Source of the DNA: a bacterium
GTDB lineage: Bacteria > Electryoneota > RPQS01
Reading direction: 5' to 3'
NCBI GenBank assembly: GCA_016721565.1
Contig: JADKHW010000011.1
Location: 18,251 to 82,250 of the forward strand
Length of the DNA stretch: 64,000 nucleotides
Shown here: positions 16,701-24,437 of the stretch, in pieces
Position numbering within the stretch: position 1 is the first letter of the stretch
Layout of the letters: every line of letters begins with the position of its first letter
Position numbers and translations under genes: made by a program
Notes under the pieces: generated by a model
The model's input: only the letters and a program-made list of their open reading frames with translations
What the model was told of the DNA's origin: nothing
The model's database searches: none

Positions 16701-19172
16701 TCGATGCAGAGAAAGTTGTTTGACTTTGCACTCGCTCCGCCGGGCTATACGTTAGGCGAAATCACGCAGTTCAACAAAGCTCGTTACTGGAGCGCACTGA
16801 ACCAGCCGGTGTCGTTTACGTCTCCCTACTCGATGATGATGATGATGAACCTGCTCGGTGATCCGGGAGTTCAACTATACGTCCCACGCGAGGAGATTGA
16901 TCCTGAGATTGTCGGCGAAACGAACGTTATTACTCCGCACGACACGACCGCAGACAGTACCTTTCAAGTTTCGCTGACCGTGCCGTGGGAATTTTCGAAT
17001 GACAGTTTGACTCGTGCCTACATTCTGCCGTACAACGAAGAACTCTACAAGTATCGTTTGGATACGCTAACGGGTCGCGTTTTTCGTACTTTGACATCCG
17101 TACATTCTCCTGCCTTCGACCCTGAGAATGTTGAGTTTTACGACGTGTTCGATCGCAATTGGATTTCGCCTCCAATTTCCGCACCGAGTTTTATCTCACC
17201 GCGCGGTGAAGTTGTCGTCTATCTGACCGATCCGATTCTAAAGCGAAACGCCATCGGTTGTTTCCCGGTTTTCCTTGCCGATAGCCTTGCAAGTGTGCAG
17301 ATCTTTGATGTTGCTCCGATTCCCGGCCCGGTGCTGTACAATGATGTGCCGTTCCGGGTTGGTGCCACGATTTTGCATCAGAACGACATTGAGTATGTGC
17401 GCTATCGTGGTGTTTATACGCCTGCGCAAGGCCCGATTAGACTTGATACGTTAAACATGCTGCAAGTCAATCCCGGTTTTTGGCAAGTGCCAACGTTGCT
17501 CGGCCCGTACAACCTTGACGGTGGCTCCTATCGCGTGAAGTTCTTTGTGAAGCCGTTCGGTGAGAACGAATTTGAGTCGGAGTATTTCAGTTTGCGGCTT
17601 GAGGTGCGGCCCGATTTCAACCTCAACTTCATCCTGTCGTCATCACCGGGAGAGCGCGGTGGACGAAGACCGTATTACTATCAGCCTATTCGTGTGGAAC
17701 GCAGCTCGGTTACGGGTGAAATCGGTGACGTTAAGATACGTCTGCACGCGTCGCGAGACTCTACCTATGTAACCGGCGGTGATACGATCACTGTTGTGCT
17801 TGACTCGTTCACCGTGGAAACGATTATGACCACACTCGGTGACGGCGAGGCTGAGCAAGGCGCGTACATTCCAACAAGTTTCCAGCCCGGTCGCTACGAA
17901 GTTTCCGTGATGGTTGATCCGGACAGCGTCTATGATGAGTCAAGCGAAAACAATAATCGGCGCGACTTCGTTATCCAAATTCCGAGCTACTACTCAGCAT
18001 CGAGACCACGCGGAACATTCCAAGAACGTCCGTTCCAAATTGGTCCGCATCGCTATTGGTCGCTGGCAAAGAACGATACGCTCTATTTGCAGGTGCCGCC
18101 TAACGTGCTTGACCGCGACAGCGCGGCAATCGGATATACGCAACCGCGCACGTTTTCGCAAGCGGAAGTCGCCGTGTTGTCCGGCCAAGGTTTACGACAG
18201 CCGTTTACGCAAGGTTCGTTCGGAGTATTTAAGGCAATGTTTGATGATACTGTCGCTACATTATCCGACAGTATGACCGCGCATGTGACGCTATCTATTG
18301 AAGGCCGCGACACATTACGCAGTCGTGTTCCTGTCGTGCCGTACCAACTCTATGTCAAAGACCCTGCGCGTGATCATTGGCTGGCCGCGCGTAACAACGA
18401 GATCACGCGCGACAGCATCGGATTCGTGCGCGCGTTTCCCGTGCCCGCGCAGCCATCACCGCTGGATACGTTTGTCATCTGGCGTTTGCGAGCCACGGGC
18501 GATATTCCTTATATTGGTGAAATTGGAATCTTCCAACGTACAGACAATCGCGGGCCGAACGTCGAGCTTGCCGTCGGCGGTCTGCGCTATACGAAAGGCG
18601 CGCTTGTACCGCGCAATCCGCAGCTCTATGCCACGTTTTCTGATGCGGCAGGTGTACAGCGAACTCCCGGCACATTCTACTTTGTGCTGGACGGTGACAC
18701 CTTACGCGATGAGTTGATCGCGTGGAACGACACGTCAACTTCGAATTCCAGTTTGACCGCATTGGTTGAACCGGATTTGGACACAGGGGAACATGAGGTC
18801 AAGATTTTTGCCACGGACAACCACGGCAATACATCTTCATATGTGACGCAGTTTGAAGTTCGCGGTGACTTTGGTTTTGAATGGGCGATTAACTATCCTA
18901 ACCCGTTCGCAAACAACACGACGATAGCGTACGTATTGACGGGCGTTACAGACGATTTCACACAGATCAAGATCTACACGGTGTCCGGGCGCTTAATTCG
19001 GACGCTCCGCGAAACTGAACGGGCCACGGCAAACTACCGCACACAACAGTGGGATGGCCGCGATGAAGATGGCAATGAAGTCGCCAACGGAGTTTACTTC
19101 GCGCGTGTCGTTGCCAAACAGGGTGAGCAAACCATCGAAGAAACCGTCAAACTCGCGAAGGTGCGCAAATGA
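13749..19172 (+). CDS. porU: PorU-like C25 (gingipain-type) cysteine peptidase, T9SS sortase candidate
   Basis: 1807 residues. Signal segment at 1-24, then a PorU-type N-terminal region (SGVYRGHRLLALNLRPVQIN), a beta-rich middle (YIDFFGEKNE...), and a peptidase C25 domain at about 680-1070. The catalytic pair is visible as VVNYNGHGGGG (His 903) and NFTCYVGAFDD (Cys 937). After it come several Ig/CARDB-like domains and a C-terminal FlgD/sorting-like domain (NYPNPFANNTTIAYVL...WDGRDEDGNEVANGVYFARV). In Bacteroidota PorU is the surface sortase that removes sorting domains and attaches cargo, and it keeps its own C-terminal domain. The next gene encodes a PorV-like barrel, PorU's known partner, overlapping by ATGA. 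It could instead be a secreted gingipain-like protease; operon context favours PorU. Confidence 0.85.
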   Translation: MKSKGIIVIVLVAFAGLFWQGFSAGKNQTTKKALQLAKSVEPGLTLREVSGERVVLDWVAPPLQPIYDSEGGPLTAIQMAGCDPVHEPGVVLLPGLTELLDALPGAASVSLVEAEYEPFDLGECLPMPEDFILDQRPSSSSPDPVWANESQREAVDMRERRLRTEKKAELWPTRIVELSESGVYRGHRLLALNLRPVQINTLTGQGRILKKARIQVIRPNSSNGEIRLPDRTNETKALRGMLGKLAETALPSRAPDHREGRDNQGLDDHDGPIYNVNSWRIYVRETSIVRLTGEYMHLAGVPIDQISPWDLHIYNKGREIPIVVEGQADGRFDLYDYIDFFGEKNEKTYVDVEPSLYQDPFTVENCYQLYWGDGQPGLRMGEENGSWQPTWNLELERSVRTKIHFERDRYFDRLGDSPQFLGQRLTRLGPLGLLQDNWFMDERVDALTSRDYEGFIPFPNPTPPFSFESVVVRACLTGFSATPGFNHYVTVSLNGLTDNGLTVGRQNSSDTAAVWGGQSPVIFQTKLGSASNNIQTEDLINGINTFTVTVPGNALSGTSDKILVNWFEVEYEKDMRSRNGEFRFDFNAPLRDTVGYDIRGFNTRNIQVWKLGQSRLTSLEVRRVTPADESASWAVRFPMIADAPHDVLVWGENYVFRPFAMVPDTISIDLRNNPGAEYVMIAYDPYFADTSLHILDSLRRINFHNSVLTVPLTEVYEQFSGGLSTPYAIRDFLKYAYDNWDVRPTHACLVGDAVLEQREGSIPGNQLPSFAPPTLEFGSASCDVLFGCVSGPDYDIIPDIAIGRISCRTPQELQTYVSKVLRYETNPDFEGMFQSNVLMISDIADPQFNFAAGFSEPTIQQLVDNQCVNVTRLYLDSIPDGQGPTRLRDELRNGCVVVNYNGHGGGGVWSGSRLIDVTGVRLLNNRETFPFITNFTCYVGAFDDRSQAAVLGEAFMFTRNNNNDVIGAIGFYSSSGVGWAVAGQSMQRKLFDFALAPPGYTLGEITQFNKARYWSALNQPVSFTSPYSMMMMMNLLGDPGVQLYVPREEIDPEIVGETNVITPHDTTADSTFQVSLTVPWEFSNDSLTRAYILPYNEELYKYRLDTLTGRVFRTLTSVHSPAFDPENVEFYDVFDRNWISPPISAPSFISPRGEVVVYLTDPILKRNAIGCFPVFLADSLASVQIFDVAPIPGPVLYNDVPFRVGATILHQNDIEYVRYRGVYTPAQGPIRLDTLNMLQVNPGFWQVPTLLGPYNLDGGSYRVKFFVKPFGENEFESEYFSLRLEVRPDFNLNFILSSSPGERGGRRPYYYQPIRVERSSVTGEIGDVKIRLHASRDSTYVTGGDTITVVLDSFTVETIMTTLGDGEAEQGAYIPTSFQPGRYEVSVMVDPDSVYDESSENNNRRDFVIQIPSYYSASRPRGTFQERPFQIGPHRYWSLAKNDTLYLQVPPNVLDRDSAAIGYTQPRTFSQAEVAVLSGQGLRQPFTQGSFGVFKAMFDDTVATLSDSMTAHVTLSIEGRDTLRSRVPVVPYQLYVKDPARDHWLAARNNEITRDSIGFVRAFPVPAQPSPLDTFVIWRLRATGDIPYIGEIGIFQRTDNRGPNVELAVGGLRYTKGALVPRNPQLYATFSDAAGVQRTPGTFYFVLDGDTLRDELIAWNDTSTSNSSLTALVEPDLDTGEHEVKIFATDNHGNTSSYVTQFEVRGDFGFEWAINYPNPFANNTTIAYVLTGVTDDFTQIKIYTVSGRLIRTLRETERATANYRTQQWDGRDEDGNEVANGVYFARVVAKQGEQTIEETVKLAKVRK

Positions 19173-20227
19173 AGAACCTCATCCGCATCCTCACTCTTGC
19201 TTTGATTATTGCTGCACCCGTGCAAGCCGCAAAATATGCCGGAGAGTTTTTGGAACTCGGTGTTGGCGCACGCGGAATAGCCATGGGCGGCGCAATGGCC
19301 GCGCATACCTACGACGGTTCGAGCTTTTATTGGAATCCCGCCGGGATGGGTTATGTCACGGGTATTCAGGCGACGGGAATGTACGCCGATCTGTGGAACG
19401 GCTTGGCGAATTTCTCATCTACAGGCATCACACTGCCCGTGACGGGTTCCGTATTTGCAGTCAACTACGTTCGATTGGGTGTTCCCGATATTCAGAAGCA
19501 TCCAGACTACGACTTACAAGTTGCCGAAATTCTGGCGCGCGCTCCTGCGTTTCGTTTCGTGGTGGTGGATGGTGACACGATCTTTATCAATTCCGTTCAA
19601 GAGTATTTGGCGGCGACGGGGGCTTCACCGGCAGGATTATTCTCGGACACTGAATCCGCAATCTTCTTCACATTCGCCAAGTACAATCAGTTCACGCTCG
19701 ATCTTGGCTGGTCGTACTTCACCGTTCCGATGGAAATGCCGATTGGTGTGAATCTCAAGCTTTTGAACAACAAACTCGGTGAAGCATCGGGTACGGGAAT
19801 TGGCGCTGACGCGGGTATTCAGTTCCGTTTCCCGCTTGATGAAATTATTCTGGAGAATTGGCGCGCCAAGCTAAGCTATGGTGCGGTCGTGAAAGATCTC
19901 ACGCGCACGCAGCTTGATTGGGGCGAAGGTGTCAAGGATGCCGTCCCGACGAACTTCTATAGCTCGGTCGCACTCGAACAGAAAATGCCGGGCCGCAATA
20001 GCCGTATGACACTCGCCTACGAAACGGAAAAACGTTACGAGCGCCATCGTCATGTTGGTCTCGAATATAATTTCGAAAATGTGATTGCTCTACGCGGCGG
20101 ATTGTGGCAGGACGAGTGGTCTGCGGGCGCAGGAATCATGTTTTGGCGCATGAGCGCGGATTATGCTTATTATGCTCGCGATTTGGGCACAACGCACCGC
20201 GTTAGCGTGTCCATCAAATTAAAATGA
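19169..20227 (+). CDS. porV: PorV-like outer-membrane barrel
   Basis: 352 residues. A signal peptide (LALIIAAPVQA) precedes the family hallmark FLELGVGARGIAMGGAMAA and SSFYWNPAGMGYV, typical of PorV/PorQ/UPF0164 barrels. Beta strands continue to the C-terminus, ending RVSVSIKLK. In T9SS, PorV carries cargo from the translocon to PorU at the cell surface. The gene overlaps the PorU-like stop by 4 bases (ATGA), so translation is coupled. Orthology to PorV rather than another member of the family is inferred from position. Confidence 0.82.
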   Translation: MKNLIRILTLALIIAAPVQAAKYAGEFLELGVGARGIAMGGAMAAHTYDGSSFYWNPAGMGYVTGIQATGMYADLWNGLANFSSTGITLPVTGSVFAVNYVRLGVPDIQKHPDYDLQVAEILARAPAFRFVVVDGDTIFINSVQEYLAATGASPAGLFSDTESAIFFTFAKYNQFTLDLGWSYFTVPMEMPIGVNLKLLNNKLGEASGTGIGADAGIQFRFPLDEIILENWRAKLSYGAVVKDLTRTQLDWGEGVKDAVPTNFYSSVALEQKMPGRNSRMTLAYETEKRYERHRHVGLEYNFENVIALRGGLWQDEWSAGAGIMFWRMSADYAYYARDLGTTHRVSVSIKLK

Positions 20228-20234
20228 GGCGCGC

Positions 20235-21059
20235 ATGAGATATTTGTATATCACACTTCTTGTCTGCTTCGCCGTAATCTTTGTGAGCTGCGGCCAAGAT
20301 ACAGAGAGCCGCGATGACGTGCCACCACAGCAGCCGAGCATGATGCCGCGTAGTGATGATGCAATTTATCCGCAAGCCGGAGTTCGTGCTGAACCGACTT
20401 TGACTGACAGAAATTATTGGACGCGCATCGAGTGGTATCGTAATCCGGAAGACGATCTTGCGGGCTATCGCGTGCGCCGCTGGGCGGAAACGACGAATTC
20501 AGGAGAAGCACCGGTTGTCGCTGACTTGGCGATGAATGTTCAACTGCCTGATAATTTTGTCTTGTTCTGGATTGATCATGGTAATGATCAGTTGGGTGAC
20601 CCCGCGAATCTTCTTGCGCCCGACAATCAGGGCATTACGCACGGCTACTGGTGGCAGGTGCAGGCGTACGACACCGCAGGCAATCGTTCTGAATGGAGTG
20701 ACTCCGTTTATTACCGCATGATCTACAATCCGTATAATCTATCGGTACAGGGGACGGGTAACGACACACAGGTTATGTGGAACTACCCCATCGGCGGCTC
20801 GAGCACATATCTTTCGTTCTATAAGATTCGAGTTTATTCTGAGTGGTATGGAATAGATTCGTTGATTTGGGACTATGACGTGCAGCTCTACGAGAGTTCC
20901 AATGCGCTGACCATCGGTGTAAACGGAGCGTTTACACCGATGACTCACGACTGCACGTACGTTTGGCAATTGAATGCGATCAGCTATGTGGCGTCGGAAA
21001 CAAACGACTTGCCGCTGGCAGGATCCGCAATGTACACAACATTTATCTATCAAGAGTGA
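20235..21059 (+). CDS. Lipoprotein with two fibronectin type III-like domains
   Basis: 274 residues with lipoprotein signal LLVCFAVIFVSC (Cys 20). Two beta-sandwich units are suggested by WTRIEWYRNPEDDLAGYRVR ... WWQVQAYDTAGNRSEWSD and VMWNYPIGGSSTYLSFYKIR ... YVWQLNAISYV, both typical FN3-like patterns. No enzyme motif. It starts 7 bases after the PorV-like gene, in the same operon; an accessory lipoprotein of the surface-export module is the natural inference, but the function is unknown. Confidence 0.75.
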   Translation: MRYLYITLLVCFAVIFVSCGQDTESRDDVPPQQPSMMPRSDDAIYPQAGVRAEPTLTDRNYWTRIEWYRNPEDDLAGYRVRRWAETTNSGEAPVVADLAMNVQLPDNFVLFWIDHGNDQLGDPANLLAPDNQGITHGYWWQVQAYDTAGNRSEWSDSVYYRMIYNPYNLSVQGTGNDTQVMWNYPIGGSSTYLSFYKIRVYSEWYGIDSLIWDYDVQLYESSNALTIGVNGAFTPMTHDCTYVWQLNAISYVASETNDLPLAGSAMYTTFIYQE

Positions 21060-21076
21060 GTCGAAACGGAGGCCGA

Positions 21077-21595
21077 ATGAGGCTCGCACGATTATTTTCT
21101 TTTCTTTTGCTGCTGCTGACCTTGTCCGCAAGCAGCCTGTTGGCGCAATCTGATCTTCAAGTTGGTCCTGCCTCATTCAAGATTCCGCAGGTCAAACGCG
21201 TGGGTGAAGGCAGTAAGTATTATCTCAATGAAGCGAACGAACTGCTGATCCGCGTTAACATTTGGGGACGTGTGCAGCGGCCCGGGCAGTACTACGTTCC
21301 AGCCGAAACGGATCTTGTGGCACTGATGTCTCTTGCGGGAGGCCCAAGCGCAAGGTCAAGACTCTCAGACGTCAAGGTTGTGCGCGAGGAGGAGTCGGGC
21401 GAACAGGACGTTATCACGGTCAATGTCCGCAAGTATATCAAGACAGGTGACAAACGTTTAATTCCTGACTTGAAACCAGAGGACACAATTGTTGTGCATG
21501 GCTCCGCTTGGCAATTGGTTTCGGATGTTGCGTCCGTCGCGAGTCAGCTTGCCATTGTGGCTAACGTCTATTATTTCTTCTTCCTTGCAAATTAG
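21077..21595 (+). CDS. Exported SLBB-domain protein
   Basis: 172 residues: signal peptide (LARLFSFLLLLLTLSASSLLA), then one SLBB domain (IRVNIWGRVQRPGQYYVPAE, VALMSLAGGPSARSRLSDVK) and a C-terminal hydrophobic tail (residues about 150-172). SLBB domains occur in polysaccharide export proteins of the Wza type; the Poly_export domain of Wza is missing here, so this is a stand-alone SLBB. ATG at 21077 follows ACGGAGG at ideal spacing, which decides the start over an open frame reaching back to 20963 inside the preceding gene. It is the last gene of the operon, before a strong terminator. Confidence 0.8.
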   Translation: MRLARLFSFLLLLLTLSASSLLAQSDLQVGPASFKIPQVKRVGEGSKYYLNEANELLIRVNIWGRVQRPGQYYVPAETDLVALMSLAGGPSARSRLSDVKVVREEESGEQDVITVNVRKYIKTGDKRLIPDLKPEDTIVVHGSAWQLVSDVASVASQLAIVANVYYFFFLAN

Positions 21596-21618
21596 CAGAG
21601 CTGCTTTCAGAATACACG

Positions 21619-21650
21619 AAGGGCTGTGCATTTGCACAGCCCTTTCCTTT
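21619..21650 (+). terminator. Rho-independent terminator of the PorU-like operon
   Basis: Perfect 11-bp stem AAGGGCTGTGC / GCACAGCCCTT with a 4-base loop, then TTTCCTTTTC. It lies between convergent genes. Confidence 0.95.
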
Positions 21651-21668
21651 TCATAGAAACCACAGAAG

Positions 21669-22207
21669 TTATTTCGGTAGGTCAGAAGTCGTCACTAACC
21701 AGCAGCCGATGGCAGGGATTTCCGTGAATGCCAATGTTTCGCCTTCCAAGAGAGCGTTGACATTGTCGCGGAGATAAGGATGCTCAATCCTGCCGAGGTT
21801 TTTATTGGAATCATCTATCGGCCCGCGATAAACAGGTTGCCCGCTGAATCCAGCATCACAACTTGCGGAGTGCGTGAAGCTCCAAACTTCATAGCAAGTC
21901 GCCCGTCTTGGTCGTGAATATAGGGCATGTCCCAGCCGATATTGCGATAAAATTGACCTATCCTGCTGTCGTTTTCGGTGATATTTGAAAAGACGCAGTA
22001 GTAGGATATGCCGCGCGATTGAGTCACGGACATTAACTGCTTTACCTCAGCTTTATGCTGGTCGGTGCATGGACACATGCTGGAAACGAACAGGAGAACC
22101 GTTCCGCGTTTGCCGGGCACTAAGGTGGACATTTTGTGGTTCGGAATCACAGCCGCGCAAAGGAGTCCGGGCAGGATAATTCCGATGATCATTGCACGTT
22201 TCGACAT
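21669..22207 (-). CDS. Redoxin/thioredoxin-fold protein, one frameshift near its 3' end
   Basis: Thioredoxin-fold protein of the AhpC/TSA type with an N-terminal hydrophobic signal (MSKRAMIIGIILPGLLCAAV). Residues RGTVLLFVSSMCPCTDQHKAE carry two Cys separated by one Pro (45 and 47). GASRTPQVVMLDSAGNL is the cis-Pro region. The open frame stops at 21815, but the next frame continues the fold without a break (YRGPIDDSNKNLGRIEHPYL ... LRDNVNALLEG) to a TAA at 21671-21669. One missing base near 21830 explains this. The gene lies directly downstream of nirK (14 bases) and is probably cotranscribed; a role in thiol/copper redox maintenance of that enzyme is possible but inferred. Confidence 0.8.
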
Positions 22208-22221
22208 GGCTTGCTCCTCAA

Positions 22222-23307
22222 TTATTTTGAAGCCAGCGCTTGGCCTTCGGCAACGAAGAGGCCGACTGCGCCTTTTTCGACATCGGCAAATTCGTGATCA
22301 ACGAACGGATAGGTGCCTTCCTCAGGAAGCACAAATTCAACAATTGCTCCACTTGATGCGCCGAGTAACACCGTTTGCATTCCGCGCATTTCATTGTCCG
22401 GATTACCGTCAAACCAAACGCGATCAAATAGCGTCCCAACAACGTGGAAACTTGACGTTCCGCACGGACCCACATTGCTGAGGAATAGTCTGATTCGTTC
22501 TCCGGCTTTCACTTTCAGCGGGTTGTTGACGTATTGTCTTGGTTTACCGTTGAAGCAGACGTAAGTGGCATTCTTGTCAAGTGCCGCTTGCATGTCCGTT
22601 GTCCAAGTGCCGTCATCGAGCTTGGTAAGGTAGTATTCGTTTTGAATGATGGCAAATTCCTTGTCGGCCTCCGTCGGATAACCGTCTTTTGGTTCGACAA
22701 TCGTCATGCCTACCATACCGTAAATCATGTGCTGCAAGATCGCTGGCGAACCGCAGTGGTACATGAATACTCCGGGATAGTTTGCCGTCCAATCAAATTG
22801 AATGGTCGCACCCGGAACGACTTCTTGATATTTGTCGTGCGGGTTTATCATTGCCGCATGAAAGTCAATAGAATGAGGGGAGGGCGGCGATACGGCCATG
22901 GTCTTATCCGAACGATTCGTCATGGTGAAATGCACATTATCCCCTTGCTTCACGCGCAGAACCGGGCCCGGTAACGTCCCCCCAAATGTCCATGCGGCAA
23001 ACGAAACGCCGTCATCAACTTGTATCATGCTGTGCATGCAGTCAATACGTACTTGATGTTCGCGCGCCTTAACCAATGGCTTCACGTCAGGCGCAAGGCT
23101 TAATGCAGGGCCATCAAATGGCAGACGTGATGTTGAAGGCGCCATTGAAAGGGTGGCTTTTGGCGAGCCAAGAATTTGATTCTCATATGTTGCTTTGGAA
23201 GCGTGTGCGTCACGGTTACAGCCTGTGAGAACCCAAAGAGAAAGTGCTAATCCTGTGATTCCCAGCAGGACCCAGAGATGGCGGTTTGTGCAATTACAGC
23301 GTGTCAT
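22222..23307 (-). CDS. nirK: Copper-containing nitrite reductase, lipoprotein form
   Basis: 361 residues, two cupredoxin domains. All ligands of NirK can be placed: type 1 copper His145 (PHSIDFH), Cys185 (YHC), His193 and Met198 (QHMIYGM); type 2 copper His150, His184 and His338 (VDHEF); the catalytic pair Asp148 and His288 (SSFHVVG). The SSFHVxGxxFDxV motif resembles class II, AniA-like enzymes. It reduces nitrite to nitric oxide in the periplasm. The signal segment ends LWVLTGC (Cys30), a lipobox, so the enzyme is likely membrane-anchored. No NO reductase gene is in the window. The upstream region has a -10 element and a motif shared with the adjacent Rrf2 gene. Confidence 0.92.
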   Translation of the reverse strand: MTRCNCTNRHLWVLLGITGLALSLWVLTGCNRDAHASKATYENQILGSPKATLSMAPSTSRLPFDGPALSLAPDVKPLVKAREHQVRIDCMHSMIQVDDGVSFAAWTFGGTLPGPVLRVKQGDNVHFTMTNRSDKTMAVSPPSPHSIDFHAAMINPHDKYQEVVPGATIQFDWTANYPGVFMYHCGSPAILQHMIYGMVGMTIVEPKDGYPTEADKEFAIIQNEYYLTKLDDGTWTTDMQAALDKNATYVCFNGKPRQYVNNPLKVKAGERIRLFLSNVGPCGTSSFHVVGTLFDRVWFDGNPDNEMRGMQTVLLGASSGAIVEFVLPEEGTYPFVDHEFADVEKGAVGLFVAEGQALASK

Positions 23308-23339
23308 GGTAAACCTCTAATTTAGATTAGATGACCTAT

Positions 23340-23359
23340 TAATCAACTATTTGAATATA
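23340..23359 (-). promoter_or_regulatory. nirK -10 element and putative Rrf2 operator over the start point
   Basis: On the minus strand TATATT (23359-23354) has a poor -35. The 11-bp motif ATAGTTGATTA (plus strand TAATCAACTAT, 23340-23350) covers the predicted transcription start, as expected for a repressor site. The same 11 bases occur at 23808-23818, at the start of the rrf2 gene. Confidence 0.55.
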
Positions 23360-23389
23360 CGAATTGGCGACCGAACCATACTTGCTCAA

Positions 23390-23809
23390 TTAACTTGCTT
23401 TGGCGGCTCGTTTTTCAGCTAAATCAGCTATAGAAGTGCTGACGAGAAATTTCTTGAGCGACGCTTTCGGCTCAGCCCAAAGTGAGTGCACATAGCATGA
23501 ATCGTCGTCAGAACATTTGCCGCAACCCAAAAGACATTCACTGGCCAGAACAAGACCGTCATATTGTTCAAACACGTCCCAGAGGGAAATCTCCTTGGGA
23601 TCCCGCCCCAGTGAAAAGCCGCCGCCGGGACCACGAGATGCCTTTACAATTCCAGAATTTGTCAATTCGCGCATTAGCTTGGCCAAGAACGGGGCTGGGA
23701 GGCTCTCGGATTCTGCAATCTCAGAACCCATCACAGGACCTTGGCCATAATTCCTTGCCAAGCATACAAGTGCTCGAACGGCGTAACTGGTTGGGCGGGA
23801 GAATATCAT
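23390..23809 (-). CDS. Rrf2 family regulator with four-Cys cluster (NsrR/IscR type)
   Basis: 139 residues. Winged helix with the Rrf2 pattern (RPTSYAVRALVCLARN, ESLPAPFLAKLMRELTNSGI, KASRGPGGGFSLGR). Cys92, Cys99 and Cys105, plus an extra Cys96 (ECLLGCGKCSDDDSC), fit an Fe-S cluster site with spacing C-x6-C-x5-C. Family members sense NO, iron-sulfur status or redox. Lying just upstream of nirK on the same strand and sharing a DNA motif with it, it is a good candidate for nitrite/NO control of nirK (inference). A second, similar regulator follows at 23972-24436. Confidence 0.9.
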   Translation of the reverse strand: MIFSRPTSYAVRALVCLARNYGQGPVMGSEIAESESLPAPFLAKLMRELTNSGIVKASRGPGGGFSLGRDPKEISLWDVFEQYDGLVLASECLLGCGKCSDDDSCYVHSLWAEPKASLKKFLVSTSIADLAEKRAAKAS

Positions 23810-23864
23810 AGTTGATTAGTGTATCCGTTTATCCAAAATTACATTGATCGACGCGAAAAGTCAA
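23808..23864 (-). promoter_or_regulatory. Promoter and motif at the rrf2 start
   Basis: Minus-strand TTGACT (23864-23859), 17 bases, TAATTT (23841-23836). The 11-bp motif ATAGTTGATTA (23808-23818) overlaps the ATG, where a bound regulator could block expression; autoregulation is inferred. Confidence 0.5.
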
Positions 23865-23942
23865 GAGCCTGTATCTGGCTACCTATTTTATTAAATAGAT
23901 GTTTTATAAAATCTTGCAGATCTGTAATTTGATCGAAGGCAC

Positions 23943-23970
23943 AAAAAAAGGAGGCCAAAGGCCTCCTTTT
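23943..23970 (-). terminator. Terminator after the second Rrf2 gene
   Basis: Stem GGAGGCC / GGCCTCC with a 3-base loop, followed on the minus strand by seven T residues. Confidence 0.93.
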
Positions 23971-23971
23971 C

Positions 23972-24436
23972 TCAGACATTCTTTCGTCGTCGCCCGCGCC
24001 GGGGTTCGTCTATCTGTGGCGCGATCCGCTTGGAATCGAGCGCGAGCAGACCGGCAATCGTCGTGCTGGCCAAGAAATCTTGCATGTACTCCTTGCGCGG
24101 CCCCCACAACGAATGCACCGGGCAAGGCGTCGTCGATGAGCATTTCCCATAGCCGAGAAGGCACTCATTGGCAAGCGTCAGGCCTTCAAACAGTTCAGAT
24201 ATTTCCTGTAGCGAAATTTGATCGGCAGGCTTCGCCAAACGATAGCCGCCGCCGGGTCCGCGGTTCGAGGTCAGAATCTTCGCTTCAGACAATGTGCGCA
24301 GAAGTTTAGCCAAGAACGGCGCAGGCAATTGCTCTTCCCGCGCAATTGTCGGAGCAAGAATCGGATCACTTGAATTCTGTTTGGCCAGATACAAGAGAGC
24401 GCGAATGGCATAAGTGGATGGTCGCGAGAGCAGCAT
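23972..24436 (-). CDS. Rrf2 family regulator with three-Cys cluster
   Basis: 154 residues, clearly a paralog of the 23390-23809 protein (RPSTYAIRALLYLAKQ, QLPAPFLAKLLRTL, NRGPGGGYRLAK, ECLLGYGKCSSTTPC, VHSLWGPRKEY). Cys92, Cys99 and Cys105 are kept; the extra Cys96 of the paralog is Tyr. It has a basic tail (RRGRRRKNV). The two genes differ in their 3' ends and neighbours: this one begins 1 base after the membrane glycosyltransferase stop and ends in a strong terminator, so it belongs to the lysS-side transcription unit rather than to nirK. Confidence 0.9.
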   Translation of the reverse strand: MLLSRPSTYAIRALLYLAKQNSSDPILAPTIAREEQLPAPFLAKLLRTLSEAKILTSNRGPGGGYRLAKPADQISLQEISELFEGLTLANECLLGYGKCSSTTPCPVHSLWGPRKEYMQDFLASTTIAGLLALDSKRIAPQIDEPRRGRRRKNV

Positions 24437-24437
24437 C

